The notes below the pieces were generated by a model, which was given only the letters and a program-made list of their open reading frames with translations, was not told the DNA's origin and made no database searches. Source: Carboxylicivirga sp. (lineage in GTDB: Bacteria; Bacteroidota; Bacteroidia; Bacteroidales; Marinilabiliaceae). Taken from it: a stretch of DNA of 64,000 bases. The position numbers and the translations under genes were made by a program. Shown here piece by piece: positions 53,316-62,735 of the stretch (the first letter of the stretch is position 1; each line of letters starts with the position of its first letter). The DNA is taken from the NCBI GenBank assembly GCA_025210475.1, contig JAOARW010000035.1:1-64000 (forward strand). The letters are read 5' to 3'.

Positions 53316-54584
53316 CTACAAATCGAATCCGATATCAGAACGGAAATATTTACCTTCAAAATTAATTAACTGAGCATTTTCGAATGACTTCTTTAACGCT
53401 TCATCTTTATTGGAGCCGTATGCTGTTAATGCAATTACGCGTCCGCCGGCAGTTACCACTTCACCATCTTTATCTGTGGTGCCCGCATGGAATACAAGAC
53501 CGTCTTTAATGTTTTCAAGGCCGCTAATGGCTTTGCCTTTTTCGTAAGAACCAGGGTAGCCACCCGAAACACACATTACTGTTGTGGCGCTTCTTTCATC
53601 CACCTCAATTACTTTTTTGCGTAATTCACCGGCAGCAACAGCTTCAAATAAATCCACCAAGTCAGATTTCAAACGTGGAATAACCACTTCGGTTTCCGGA
53701 TCGCCCATGCGCACGTTGTATTCGATCACAAATGGTTCGCCTTCGACACTCATTAAGCCAATAAAAACAAAGCCTTTGTATGGAATGTTGTCGGTTGCTA
53801 AACCTTCTACTGTTGGTTTTACAATGCGATCGTGTACTTTTTTCATGAATACATCATCGGCAAAAGGTACTGGTGAAACGGCACCCATTCCTCCGGTGTT
53901 AAGGCCTGTGTCGCCTTCGCCAATACGTTTGTAGTCTTTTGCCTCAGGCAAAACAACATAGCCATGGCCGTCGGTCAGAACAAAAACCGACAGTTCAATA
54001 CCACTTAAGAACTCTTCGATAACAACCTTGCTTGAAGCATCACCGAACTTACCACTTAGCATTTCTTTTAATTCTGTTTCGGCCTCGGCCAGATCATCAA
54101 GAATTAAAACGCCTTTACCGGCTGCCAATCCATCGGCCTTAAGTACGTATGGGGCTTTCAGTGTTTTCAGAAAAGCAAGGCCTTCATCAAGATTGCTTGT
54201 TGTAACTGAAAGGTATCCGGCCGTTGGTATCTTATGACGCATCATAAAATCTTTGGCAAACTCTTTACTACCTTCCAGTTTGGCGCCTTCTTTACCCGGC
54301 CCAATAACTGGGACATGAGCAATTTGAGGATCGTTTAAAACAAAATCTTTAACGCCTCTTACCAATGGTTCTTCAGGACCAACCACAATCATGTTAATGT
54401 CATTATCCAACACAAATGCTTTGACTGCTTCAAAATCATTTGGATTGATATTTACATTTGTTCCTACCTGAGCCGTTCCTGCATTTCCCGGTGCAATAAA
54501 TAATTTGCTTAATTTATCACTCTGGGTCATTTTCCAGGCCAAAGCATGTTCGCGTCCTCCAGAACCTAATAGTAAAATGTTCAT
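53316..54584 (-). CDS. purD: Phosphoribosylamine-glycine ligase
   Basis: The 422-aa enzyme makes glycinamide ribonucleotide from phosphoribosylamine, glycine and ATP in purine synthesis. It has the N-terminal MNILLLGSGGREHALAW, the ATP-grasp core (VLKADGLAAGKGV; FVIEYNVRMGDPETE) and the C-terminal domain with GGRVIALTAYG. It is complete and of normal length. It is first in a purD-membrane protein-carbamoyltransferase unit. Confidence 0.97.
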   Translation of the reverse strand: MNILLLGSGGREHALAWKMTQSDKLSKLFIAPGNAGTAQVGTNVNINPNDFEAVKAFVLDNDINMIVVGPEEPLVRGVKDFVLNDPQIAHVPVIGPGKEGAKLEGSKEFAKDFMMRHKIPTAGYLSVTTSNLDEGLAFLKTLKAPYVLKADGLAAGKGVLILDDLAEAETELKEMLSGKFGDASSKVVIEEFLSGIELSVFVLTDGHGYVVLPEAKDYKRIGEGDTGLNTGGMGAVSPVPFADDVFMKKVHDRIVKPTVEGLATDNIPYKGFVFIGLMSVEGEPFVIEYNVRMGDPETEVVIPRLKSDLVDLFEAVAAGELRKKVIEVDERSATTVMCVSGGYPGSYEKGKAISGLENIKDGLVFHAGTTDKDGEVVTAGGRVIALTAYGSNKDEALKKSFENAQLINFEGKYFRSDIGFDL

Positions 54585-54705
54585 GTCTTTTCTGTTAATA
54601 TCTGGATAAAGAGTTTATTGGCTCCATATCCGGTTTATGTATTGCTATATTTTTGTTTCCCGGGATTAGTTCGTTTTCTTACATCCTAATAATAGAAGCA
54701 GATAA

Positions 54706-55332
54706 CTAATCCATTTCAATGTTTTTAAACTGATAGCCTTGTTTCAACAATTGATCCAAAGCAGAAGGAAGCGCATAGTGCATCCGTTTCCAGGCCTTTT
54801 TTGAATCGTGAAAAAGCAATATGGAGCCATTGCGGGTATAACGCATCACGTTTTGTAAAACATCTTGCTGCGACAGGCGATTATCGTAATCCATTGATAA
54901 TACATCCCACATAACCACCTTTTTAAACAGGCTGTTAAGCTCCTTCATATACCAGGGGTAGAGTTGTCCGTGCGGTGGACGAAACAAAGCTCCCGGGATA
55001 TACGGTCTTGCTTTAATTATATTGTCAAAATACTCCTGTCGCGAACATTTCCACGCAGGCAAATGGTTATAGGCATGGTTACCGACACTATGGCCTCTGT
55101 TAATCAATTCCTGCAGTAGGTGAGCATTGTTGTGTGCATTTTCACCTACGCAAAAAAAGCTGGCTTTAATCTGGTATTCATCCAGAAGGTTCATTACCCA
55201 CGTTGTTTCTTTTTCCACCGGGCCATCATCAAAAGTGAGGTAAAGTGTTTTTTTACTTTTGTTGAATCGCCATCGCGTATTGGGAAAAAGAAGCCTTAAT
55301 GCGGCAGGCGGTTGAACCTTCCAATTCTTCAT
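54706..55332 (-). CDS. Polysaccharide deacetylase (NodB domain)
   Basis: The 208-aa protein has the NodB motifs LTFDDGP (Asp35, Asp36) and HSVGNHAYNH, whose His residues bind the metal, followed by RPPHGQ and a late DVLSMDYDN. This family removes N- or O-acetyl groups from chitin-, peptidoglycan- or mucin-like glycans. There is no N-terminal signal peptide, so it may act in the cytoplasm or be exported in another way. Its ATG overlaps the preceding DUF2723 stop (TAATG), so the two are translationally coupled. Confidence 0.88.
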   Translation of the reverse strand: MKNWKVQPPAALRLLFPNTRWRFNKSKKTLYLTFDDGPVEKETTWVMNLLDEYQIKASFFCVGENAHNNAHLLQELINRGHSVGNHAYNHLPAWKCSRQEYFDNIIKARPYIPGALFRPPHGQLYPWYMKELNSLFKKVVMWDVLSMDYDNRLSQQDVLQNVMRYTRNGSILLFHDSKKAWKRMHYALPSALDQLLKQGYQFKNIEMD

Positions 55333-58300
55333 TACTCACCAAAGAAGCCCATGCGTCTTACATTCTTTTCGTAATCTTTCTCGAGGAACTTCATTAAGTC
55401 CTCGCGATTATATTGTTGCGCCATTTTTACAATTTCCATGTAAATAGCCATGGCTGTTTCCGGATCACGTCTTGCCGCTTTGCGTTTTGCAGGTGCTAAT
55501 GAATTGTAATAATCCATCTCCTTCAAACGATCAGTGGCTAATTCTTTCAGGATGGTTTCTCCTTTTTCAAATTCACCAATTTTGAAGTAAGCCTCAGCCA
55601 GGAAGATGCTAAAGTAATTGTGAGGTACACGATCTCCGCTTAATACTTCCATGCTCTTATCCAGTACGTTTCTGGCTTTTTCTTCTTTGCCTTCATCAAT
55701 TAATGACAATGCCAGGCGCGATAAGTTATTGCGAATATTAGTCGCCATGCGCAAGTGATTCTCATCCAGGTAAACGTTTGGATTATCAAATCCACCCCAT
55801 TTAAAATCGTTCATTACATTATTATACATGCGCTCGGTGTCAACGCGACCGTACTGACCATCGTTATTAACGGTTTTGATAGGTACAATCTGATAAGCAA
55901 ATCCTTCTAGCTGGAAATAATCCTGTAGGCTTACGTAGTTATCTGTTCCTACCGTTACGGCGAAATAAATCGGACGTTCCCAGTCATTGTTCGAAATCAG
56001 ATCAAGAATCATTAATTCATTTTTCAGAATCATATCCTTCTGAAGGTTGATTTCAATATTATCGGTAATGAGGTGAGCTGCTTTTTCGGATACAATGCCA
56101 CGTTGTAATACTTTTAAGCTATCAGCAGGCATTTTAAACTGCTTCGATGGCAAATATTCAAGGTATCCTGCATATTCAGGTACCTGTTTGGTTTTGGGAT
56201 TGTCGCTGCCCACAAAATTAATAGCTTCTTTTAAATCAACCGATCCTTTAATACGGTCGAGCAGATAAACAACGTCGCGGGTTCCGGTAACATACTGATC
56301 GTGCTCCAAAGAGAATGGCATCGGATCCGACTTATACGCTTTGCGCTTCATTTGGTCGATGTACCAGTCCGTTTGCAGGTAACTTAGGTTACACACACGC
56401 ACATCAGTACGAATGCCTTCTACTTCCTGTGCATACCACAGCGGGAAGGTATCGTTATCGCCGTTGGTAAACAGAATGGCATTGTCGGCACAACTATTCA
56501 GGTAGTTGTGGGCCAGATCGCGTGCAATGTATCTGTCTGAACGGTTGTGATCGTCCCAGTTTTGGTTAGCCATAATACCCGGTACGAGAACCAGGCATAA
56601 GCCGGTTGCCAGGCTGGCAGCTACCGAACCAGGCACAAAACGTTTGATACCATTAACAATGGACAATACACCTAAGCCAATCCAGATGGAGAAAGCATAG
56701 AAGGAACCTGCATAGGCATAATCACGCTCACGTGGCTGGAATGGTGTTTGGTTTAGATAAAGCACAATGGCCAGTCCGGTAAGGAAGAACAGCAACATAA
56801 CAATCCAGAAGCCTTGTTTACCATTTTTGCCGGCATTGTATTGGAAGAATAAACCAGCCAATCCTAAAATCAGCGGTAGCATGTAATATTTATTACGGGC
56901 CGGGTTATTGGCATAAATATCCGGCATTAATTCGTCGTTACCAAGTCGGGATTCGTCAAAGAATTTAATCCCTGTAATCCAGTTCCCTTTATGCGGTTCG
57001 CCATGGCCCTGAATATCATTCTGTCGGCCAGAGAAGTTCCACATAAAATAGCGGAAATACATGTGGTTTACCTGGTAGTTGATAAAGAACTTAAAGTTTT
57101 CCCAAAAGGTTGGAACCGTAAGTGAAGATGGCCTGCCCGAATCATCGTCTATTTTGACACGACGGCCTTTGATGTTGGCCCAGCCTTTGTACTCTTGAAT
57201 ATGTCTGGCATCGCGACTATACATTCGAGGGAACATCGTGGTGGTACGACTGTCAAATTCGTATTTTGGACGGTTATCAACCGTTTTGTATTCACCATCT
57301 TTTTTGATGCGAACCGGAGCGCCTTTTTTGTCTCGCATGGCTTCGCGGTCAAGTGGCGAATTGTAGTTTTGTCCAAAGAATAATGGACGATCGCCATATT
57401 GCTCGCGGTTCAGGTACGACATGAGTGAGAATACATCTTCCGGTGAGTTTTGATCCATTGGAGGGTTGGCAAACGAACGGATAACGATCATTGCAAAAGA
57501 AGAATAACCAATCATGATTACTGTTACTGCAAGAATAACTGTATTGGCAATGACCATTTTCTTCTTGTAAGTTACCCAAATACTAAAAACAAGTACTACC
57601 AATAAAAGCACCATATAGAAAATGGCACCCGAGTTAAATGGTAATCCCATTCCATTGACAAAGGCCAATTCAAACCAGCTGGCAATTTTTACTACTCCCG
57701 GGATGATACCATAAAGAATTCCTCCCAGAATAACTGCTGAAATAGCTAAGGCCTTGATGGTGTTGTTACGGTTAACTTCGTACATTTTGAAGTAATAAAC
57801 CATTACAATGGCCGGAATTGCTAACAGGTTTAACAGGTGAACCCCTATGGATAAACCCATTAGGTATGCGATAAGAATCAACCATCGGTTAGAATAGGCT
57901 TGACCGGCCACATTTTCCCATTTTAGAATGGCCCAGAAAACAACTGCGGTAAAAAGGGATGACATGGCATATACTTCGCCTTCAACGGCTGAAAACCAGA
58001 AAGTATCTGAAAAAGTATAAGCTAAAGCACCAACCAATCCTGCACCCATTACAGCCCAGGTGCGCCATACTGGTGGTTCTTCTTCGCTGATAAATATTTT
58101 CTTCGCTAAGTGCGTGATGGTCCAGAAAAGGAACATGATGGTTAAAGCACTGGCGAGAGCCGACATCATATTAATCATTAAAGCAACAGACGCTTCGTCG
58201 GGAGCAAATAAGGAGAAGAATCGTCCCATAATCATAAAAAACGGTGCTCCCGGAGGGTGACCAACTAATAACTTATAAGATGTGGAAATAAACTCACCAC

Positions 58301-58406
58301 AATCCCAAAAAGAGGCCGTTGGTTCGATAGTCATTGCATAAACGGTGGCTGAGATGAAGAATGTTAACCAACCGAGTATTAGGTTTAATCGCGTATATTG
58401 CTTCAT
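55332..58406 (-). CDS. DUF2723 glycosyltransferase-like membrane protein 1
   Basis: The 1024-aa protein starts with about ten membrane helices containing the DUF2723 signature PTASFWDCGEFISTSYKL and VGHPPGAPFFMI. A soluble C-terminal region of about 400 residues with TPR-like helices follows (KEEKARNVLDKSMEVL; AEAYFKIGEFEKGETIL). DUF2723 belongs to the GT-C superfamily and is related to eukaryotic TMEM260, an O-mannosyltransferase, so lipid-linked sugar transfer to secreted proteins is the likely role. Conserved Asp and Glu residues sit in WDCGEF. A second, homologous gene lies 437 bp upstream. Confidence 0.88.
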   Translation of the reverse strand: MKQYTRLNLILGWLTFFISATVYAMTIEPTASFWDCGEFISTSYKLLVGHPPGAPFFMIMGRFFSLFAPDEASVALMINMMSALASALTIMFLFWTITHLAKKIFISEEEPPVWRTWAVMGAGLVGALAYTFSDTFWFSAVEGEVYAMSSLFTAVVFWAILKWENVAGQAYSNRWLILIAYLMGLSIGVHLLNLLAIPAIVMVYYFKMYEVNRNNTIKALAISAVILGGILYGIIPGVVKIASWFELAFVNGMGLPFNSGAIFYMVLLLVVLVFSIWVTYKKKMVIANTVILAVTVIMIGYSSFAMIVIRSFANPPMDQNSPEDVFSLMSYLNREQYGDRPLFFGQNYNSPLDREAMRDKKGAPVRIKKDGEYKTVDNRPKYEFDSRTTTMFPRMYSRDARHIQEYKGWANIKGRRVKIDDDSGRPSSLTVPTFWENFKFFINYQVNHMYFRYFMWNFSGRQNDIQGHGEPHKGNWITGIKFFDESRLGNDELMPDIYANNPARNKYYMLPLILGLAGLFFQYNAGKNGKQGFWIVMLLFFLTGLAIVLYLNQTPFQPRERDYAYAGSFYAFSIWIGLGVLSIVNGIKRFVPGSVAASLATGLCLVLVPGIMANQNWDDHNRSDRYIARDLAHNYLNSCADNAILFTNGDNDTFPLWYAQEVEGIRTDVRVCNLSYLQTDWYIDQMKRKAYKSDPMPFSLEHDQYVTGTRDVVYLLDRIKGSVDLKEAINFVGSDNPKTKQVPEYAGYLEYLPSKQFKMPADSLKVLQRGIVSEKAAHLITDNIEINLQKDMILKNELMILDLISNNDWERPIYFAVTVGTDNYVSLQDYFQLEGFAYQIVPIKTVNNDGQYGRVDTERMYNNVMNDFKWGGFDNPNVYLDENHLRMATNIRNNLSRLALSLIDEGKEEKARNVLDKSMEVLSGDRVPHNYFSIFLAEAYFKIGEFEKGETILKELATDRLKEMDYYNSLAPAKRKAARRDPETAMAIYMEIVKMAQQYNREDLMKFLEKDYEKNVRRMGFFGE

Positions 58407-58599
58407 AGTTACTTAATTTCAATAAGATAGCTTTGCCGAGGGCAGCTTGGTATTAAGGCCTTTTTTCGACAAGTTCCAAAAATACAATTTTTTGTTTGTT
58501 TGACCTTTACAATAGTTGTATTAATCAGAATACTATTTGAAACCATTCTGATAATGCCAGTAGCATTGGATGGAATGCGGACTAAATTATTGCTATTGG

Positions 58600-58766
58600 C
58601 TAGTGTCAAGTCAAGCGTGCTCTCAGGCGCCAAGTCTTATTCATTTTTGTTTTTTCTCATTATAAAAAGACTCACATAGCTTAGGCTATGCTTACTTTTT
58701 CCAATATCGAAAAATTCAAAAGGCAATGGCGACTTACCCGTCTTTTCACACATGACTTGACACTAG
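58600..58766. repeat. 167-bp unit with perfect 14-bp terminal inverted repeats (MITE-like)
   Basis: CTAGTGTCAAGTCA at 58600-58613 is matched exactly by its inverse at 58753-58766. Inside, CATAGC-TTAG-GCTATG (about 58673-58688) forms a further hairpin flanked by A/T tracts. There is no coding frame of note and no clear target-site duplication. It lies between the two DUF2723 genes. It may be a miniature inverted-repeat element or a large structured terminator or regulatory RNA. Confidence 0.65.
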
Positions 58767-58843
58767 GAGTTGGTAATACAGATAAAGCATTGTAATGCCA
58801 TGCAAAACCAAAATCTCCTTCCAAAAATGATCCTCTTAATGCT

Positions 58844-61786
58844 TTATAGTTTGAGCCCGATTTCCTTATAAGTAAGCGATAGTTGCTCAAGCAATACGGC
58901 ATCCTTCGTCATTTCAAGCATCATTTTAATGTTTTGACCCTTTTCGATTTCCTGCTGGAAAGTGCCCTGGTTCATCTGTTGATTCGATTGCGACAGGGAA
59001 GCAAACCACATAAGGTTGCTTAGGTGGCGATCTAATAGGTAGCTTGAATATTTCGCGAGCTCCTCTTTTAATCCACATTCATAGGCCAAATGCAATAAAG
59101 GAATATTGCCGCTGTCATCCGGCGACGCTTCAATGGGCAATTCTTTGAGGCTTTTCTGAATAACATTTTTGGCTTCTTCGCTTCGGTTTTGCTCCAATAA
59201 GTCGGCAGCCAGTAAATTACCTATCTGGCGATATTTCATAACCTCAAATGTTCGACGGCAATAATGATCGTAATAAGCCGTTGAACCATCACCCAAATCT
59301 ACTTTGTTCATAAAGATATCCAGTAATGTATCAAGATCGTATGAAATGGACTGGTCTTTTTCCTTGGCTTTAGGCATTAGTTTATAAACCAGACCGTCGT
59401 AACGTAAGAAGTTCTTCATGCCCAGGAATATTTCAGGATTGGCGCCAATGGTGAAATACACCGGACGCTCCCAATTATTATTGGCCAGTAAGTCGAGTAA
59501 GGCAATGTCATTTTTATAGAGCACCCTTTTGGGGCACTGCCACTTTAATGTATCCATATCATCAAATGGGAGAAGAAAACGGTTAACCGGCGAAAAATCG
59601 ACCTTTTCACCATTCTGCAAAGGCAGCTTGGAGCTTTGTTTATCACTGCCGATGAAATCGACAATGGCCGGAAGCGGCGCATACTCTTTATTTTGATCGA
59701 GTAGCAGGGCGTAATCCAGATTGCCTGTTTTATAGCGTTCCTGCGAAATGGATAAAGGAATGCCCGGTGTTTGATTAACAGCATTTGATAGTTGTTTCAC
59801 ACACCAATCGGCGCCCATCAGGCCATAATTAATCACACGAATATCGGTACGATAGCCTTCTACTTCCTGCACATACCATAGGGGATAGGTGTCGTTATCG
59901 CCATAGGTAAATAAAATGGCGTTGGGCTCACATGAGTTAAGGTAACTGCGTGCCTGGTTGAGGGCGAAGTAACGATCTGATCGGTTATGGTCATCCAGGT
60001 TTTGCGATAACATGAGCAAGGGCACCGCAAAAGTTATAAGTACCATGGACAGGCCGGTTGTCAGGTAATTCTTTGATGTTTGATAAATTAAATGAGCCAG
60101 GTAAAAAGCACCAAAGGCGATGAAAAGTGCAAAGGCATAGAACGAACCGGCAAAAGCATAATCCCTTTCGCGTGGTTCAAAAGGTGTCTGGTTCAGATAA
60201 AGGATAATAACCGGGCCCGTCATTAAAAATAGTAGTCCGGTAACTGCCAGGTATTTGTTGCCATGTTTGCCGGCGCTGATTAACGAAATGATGCCAACAA
60301 GGCCAAGGATCAACGGTAACAGAAAATAGCGGTTACGGGAAGGGTTGTTGATGGAGAAACTATGAGCTTGATTGCCTTCGGTATGTTTGTCCAGAAAGGG
60401 AATACCCGTAATCCAGTTACCTTTATGCATTTCGCCATGCCCTTGCTCATCGTTCTGTCGGCCCGAGAAATTCCACATAAAATATCGGAAATACATATGG
60501 CCAACCTGGTAACGGAAAAAGTAGCGCAGGTTAGTTACAAAAGATGGTTTGGTTTTTCTTTCGAGATCCGCTCCGGCCCACATTTGGTAGCCCATCTTAT
60601 GCGTCGGGTTATTGCTGTGCATGCGCGGGAAGAAACCACATCCTTCTTCATCGTATTTATAGGCATCCGATTTTTGGTACGTTTCATAGGTATCTCCTGC
60701 ACGTCGATATGATTCTTTGTACTTCAGTTCGCCAACCTGCGTGTTGTAATACTGACCATACAGAATGGGGTTTTGAGCATATTGTTCACGGTTTAAAAAG
60801 CCATCGAGTGAAAATACGTCTGAAGGATCGTTCAGGTTGATGGGGGTGTTGGCGTCCGCCCGAATGATAATCATTGTATAGGATGAATAACCAATCATAA
60901 AAACCAAGGATACTACGGCCGCCAGATGTTGCCAGTTATTTTTTCGACGGGTGATAAATACCAGGGCAAACAAAGCCCCAAAAACGATCAAGGCAAATAA
61001 TACCAGACCGGAATTGAAGGGGAGTCCCCAGCTGTTGACCAATAATAGTTCAAGGACGCCAGCCAGCCACAGGCCGTTTTGGATGACGCCAAACAAGAGG
61101 ATACCCAAAATGGCACCACCAATCAGAAGGGCTTTTGCCAGTATTTTTATGGATAATGAATTGGTGCGTAATAGTACCAGAAGAATAAATACCGGTATGA
61201 TTAATAGATTAAGCAAGTGAACACCTACTGAAAGACCAGTTAAATAGGCGATAAGTACGATCCATTTGACATTCGAACCACCTGTGTCGGCTGATTCCTC
61301 CCATTTGAGTGATAGCCAAAAGCACAAAGCTGTAAAAAATACCGATAGGGCATATACCTCGGCTTCAACCGCCGAAAACCAAAAAGTATCAGAAACAGCA
61401 AATGCTAAAGCGCCAATGGCTGCTGCTGCGCTGATAATAAGGTAGGATTTTAGCTTTTGGGTATATTGAGGCATCACACGGCGCAAAATATGCTCGGCCG
61501 ACAAATAGAGCAACATCACCGTTGCTGCCGATGAAACCACCGATACCATGTTGGCGGTATAGGCAATTTTTGCCGGGTCGGAGGTGAACAGGTTAAACAG
61601 CTTGCCGATGATCAGGTAAAAAGGTGCACCGGGCGGGTGACCAACTTCCATCTTGGCCATGCAGGCAATAAATTCGCCACAGTCCCATAAACTAACCGTG
61701 GGAGCCATGGTGCTCCAGTAAAGAAGAAATGAAAGAAAGAATATTGACCAGCTAACAATGGTATTAATTCGTTTAATCGACGCCAT
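58844..61786 (-). CDS. DUF2723 glycosyltransferase-like membrane protein 2
   Basis: The 980-aa protein is a clear paralogue of the gene at 55332. It shares PTVSLWDCGEFIACMAKM and VGHPPGAPFYLI, LNQTPFEPRERDYAFAGSFYAF and NAILFTYGDNDTYPLWYVQ. It has about ten N-terminal membrane helices and a soluble C-terminal half. The region of the second signature is the best conserved, suggesting the same GT-C-type activity with different acceptor or donor preference. The two genes are in tandem on the same strand with a MITE-like unit between. Confidence 0.88.
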   Translation of the reverse strand: MASIKRINTIVSWSIFFLSFLLYWSTMAPTVSLWDCGEFIACMAKMEVGHPPGAPFYLIIGKLFNLFTSDPAKIAYTANMVSVVSSAATVMLLYLSAEHILRRVMPQYTQKLKSYLIISAAAAIGALAFAVSDTFWFSAVEAEVYALSVFFTALCFWLSLKWEESADTGGSNVKWIVLIAYLTGLSVGVHLLNLLIIPVFILLVLLRTNSLSIKILAKALLIGGAILGILLFGVIQNGLWLAGVLELLLVNSWGLPFNSGLVLFALIVFGALFALVFITRRKNNWQHLAAVVSLVFMIGYSSYTMIIIRADANTPINLNDPSDVFSLDGFLNREQYAQNPILYGQYYNTQVGELKYKESYRRAGDTYETYQKSDAYKYDEEGCGFFPRMHSNNPTHKMGYQMWAGADLERKTKPSFVTNLRYFFRYQVGHMYFRYFMWNFSGRQNDEQGHGEMHKGNWITGIPFLDKHTEGNQAHSFSINNPSRNRYFLLPLILGLVGIISLISAGKHGNKYLAVTGLLFLMTGPVIILYLNQTPFEPRERDYAFAGSFYAFALFIAFGAFYLAHLIYQTSKNYLTTGLSMVLITFAVPLLMLSQNLDDHNRSDRYFALNQARSYLNSCEPNAILFTYGDNDTYPLWYVQEVEGYRTDIRVINYGLMGADWCVKQLSNAVNQTPGIPLSISQERYKTGNLDYALLLDQNKEYAPLPAIVDFIGSDKQSSKLPLQNGEKVDFSPVNRFLLPFDDMDTLKWQCPKRVLYKNDIALLDLLANNNWERPVYFTIGANPEIFLGMKNFLRYDGLVYKLMPKAKEKDQSISYDLDTLLDIFMNKVDLGDGSTAYYDHYCRRTFEVMKYRQIGNLLAADLLEQNRSEEAKNVIQKSLKELPIEASPDDSGNIPLLHLAYECGLKEELAKYSSYLLDRHLSNLMWFASLSQSNQQMNQGTFQQEIEKGQNIKMMLEMTKDAVLLEQLSLTYKEIGLKL

Positions 61787-61928
61787 AATGTATTCGTTAT
61801 TGAGTTTTTAAAGATAGTTTTTATCATCGATTGAAAAAGAAGCTTTGGCTTTAAATAATTCTTTCGAATGAAAAGTGCTGGCATTGACTGTGTAAGGACT
61901 AAAAGGTGATTTTTTTTAGTCGAAACTC

Positions 61929-61958
61929 TTGCATTGAAAGAAAAACTCTCTATCTTTG
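61929..61958 (+). promoter_or_regulatory. Promoter of the tRNA-Gln pair
   Basis: TTG (61929-61931), 19 bp, TATCTTTG (61951-61958), 29 bp before the first tRNA-Gln. It matches the tRNA-Ala promoter in form. Confidence 0.8.
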
Positions 61959-61987
61959 CATCGCTTTTGAAATAAAAGCATGGGAAT

Positions 61988-62058
61988 TGTCTCATGGTGT
62001 AATGGTAGCACAACTGGTTTTGGTCCAGTTAGTCAGGGTTCGAATCCTTGTGAGACAA
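61988..62058 (+). tRNA. tRNA-Gln (anticodon TTG), copy 1
   Basis: The 71-nt cloverleaf has the acceptor TGTCTCA/TGAGACA, the D-arm GTGT/GCAC, the anticodon stem ACTGG/CCAGT with loop TTTTGGT (TTG), and the T-arm CAGGG/CCTTG with TTCGAAT. CCA is not encoded. Copy 2 starts 114 bp later. Confidence 0.95.
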
Positions 62059-62064
62059 CGACTT

Positions 62065-62093
62065 AACCTCCTTAAAGCAGGAGGTTTATTTTT
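62065..62093 (+). terminator. Terminator-like hairpin between the two tRNA-Gln genes
   Basis: Stem AACCTCCT / AGGAGGTT with a 6-nt loop, then TTTATTTTT, directly after copy 1. It may give partial termination or processing. Confidence 0.75.
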
Positions 62094-62101
62094 GTCTTGC
62101 T

Positions 62102-62172
62102 TGTCTCATGGTGTAATGGTAGCACAACTGGTTTTGGTCCAGTTAGTCAGGGTTCGAATCCTTGTGAGACAA
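62102..62172 (+). tRNA. tRNA-Gln (anticodon TTG), copy 2
   Basis: Identical to copy 1 over the full 71 nt, including the first base upstream and the AC after the discriminator. No separate promoter box is obvious between the copies, so read-through from the first promoter is likely. Confidence 0.95.
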
Positions 62173-62181
62173 CAGATTAAG

Positions 62182-62215
62182 CGCTTCTCAATAAATTGGG
62201 GAGCGTTTTTGTTTT
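62182..62215 (+). terminator. Terminator after tRNA-Gln copy 2
   Basis: Stem CGCTTCTC / GGGGAGCG (two G-U pairs) with an 8-nt loop and TTTTTGTTTTT. Confidence 0.85.
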
Positions 62216-62412
62216 TATAGATTTTTTTTGGAATCCGGGATTACGGATCATATACAAATTCTGGGTCTAGGCATGAGTTTTACACAAGCGGTAAAGGAAA
62301 TTCCTCACATCTGACACATCATTTGGCCAAAATATATACTGCTTAGCAGCAAACTGAGCTTACTCTGCTTGTTTTAAGGTCTGCTCAAGGCCAATGTAAT
62401 GGTGCTCTTAAT

Positions 62413-62538
62413 GATTCGTATGTTGCTCGATATAAAAATGGGATCGCTCCGGGTGATTTATATGTTGCTCAGCATATAACAGGATGCGCTCTGGCTGAGT
62501 TGTGTGTTGATCTGCACAATCTGTAATTAGCCGAATTG
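62413..62538. repeat. 42-bp degenerate tandem repeat
   Basis: Units at 62413-62454 and 62455-62496 match at most positions in the first half (GAT-TATGTTGCTC-ATATAA) and share GCTC(C/T)-GG(G/C)T at the end. A weaker third unit follows to 62538. Beyond that, GGATGGTGTC recurs at about 62542 and 62589. The spacer 62216-62682 holds no real gene; the open minus-strand frame is repeat-derived (AEQHINHPERSHFYIEQH). Confidence 0.65.
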
Positions 62539-62682
62539 ACAGGATGGTGTCGCCTCGAATTAGGAGGTATTCTGCTTTGCGAATTGGGATGGTGTCTGAG
62601 GATATTATTAGCTCTAAATAGTTGGATTTACAGGGGTTGTAAATAAGTAGTTGTCGATTTGATTTCAGGTCGTGTGGGGTAC

Positions 62683-62711
62683 AAAAAAAAAGGGGAGCCA
62701 AACGGCTCCCT
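62683..62711 (-). terminator. Terminator of tsf
   Basis: On the minus strand GGGAGCC / GGCTCCC (around GTTT) is followed by a long T-run (A-run at 62684-62692 on the plus strand), 25 bp after the tsf stop. Confidence 0.92.
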
Positions 62712-62735
62712 TTTCTATATAAAGTAGAATATCTA

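Noticed and set aside
62408..62701. 97-aa protein on the minus strand
   Set aside because: Its repetitive EQHINHPERS-like ending comes from the degenerate tandem repeat. There is no start context or similarity I know of.
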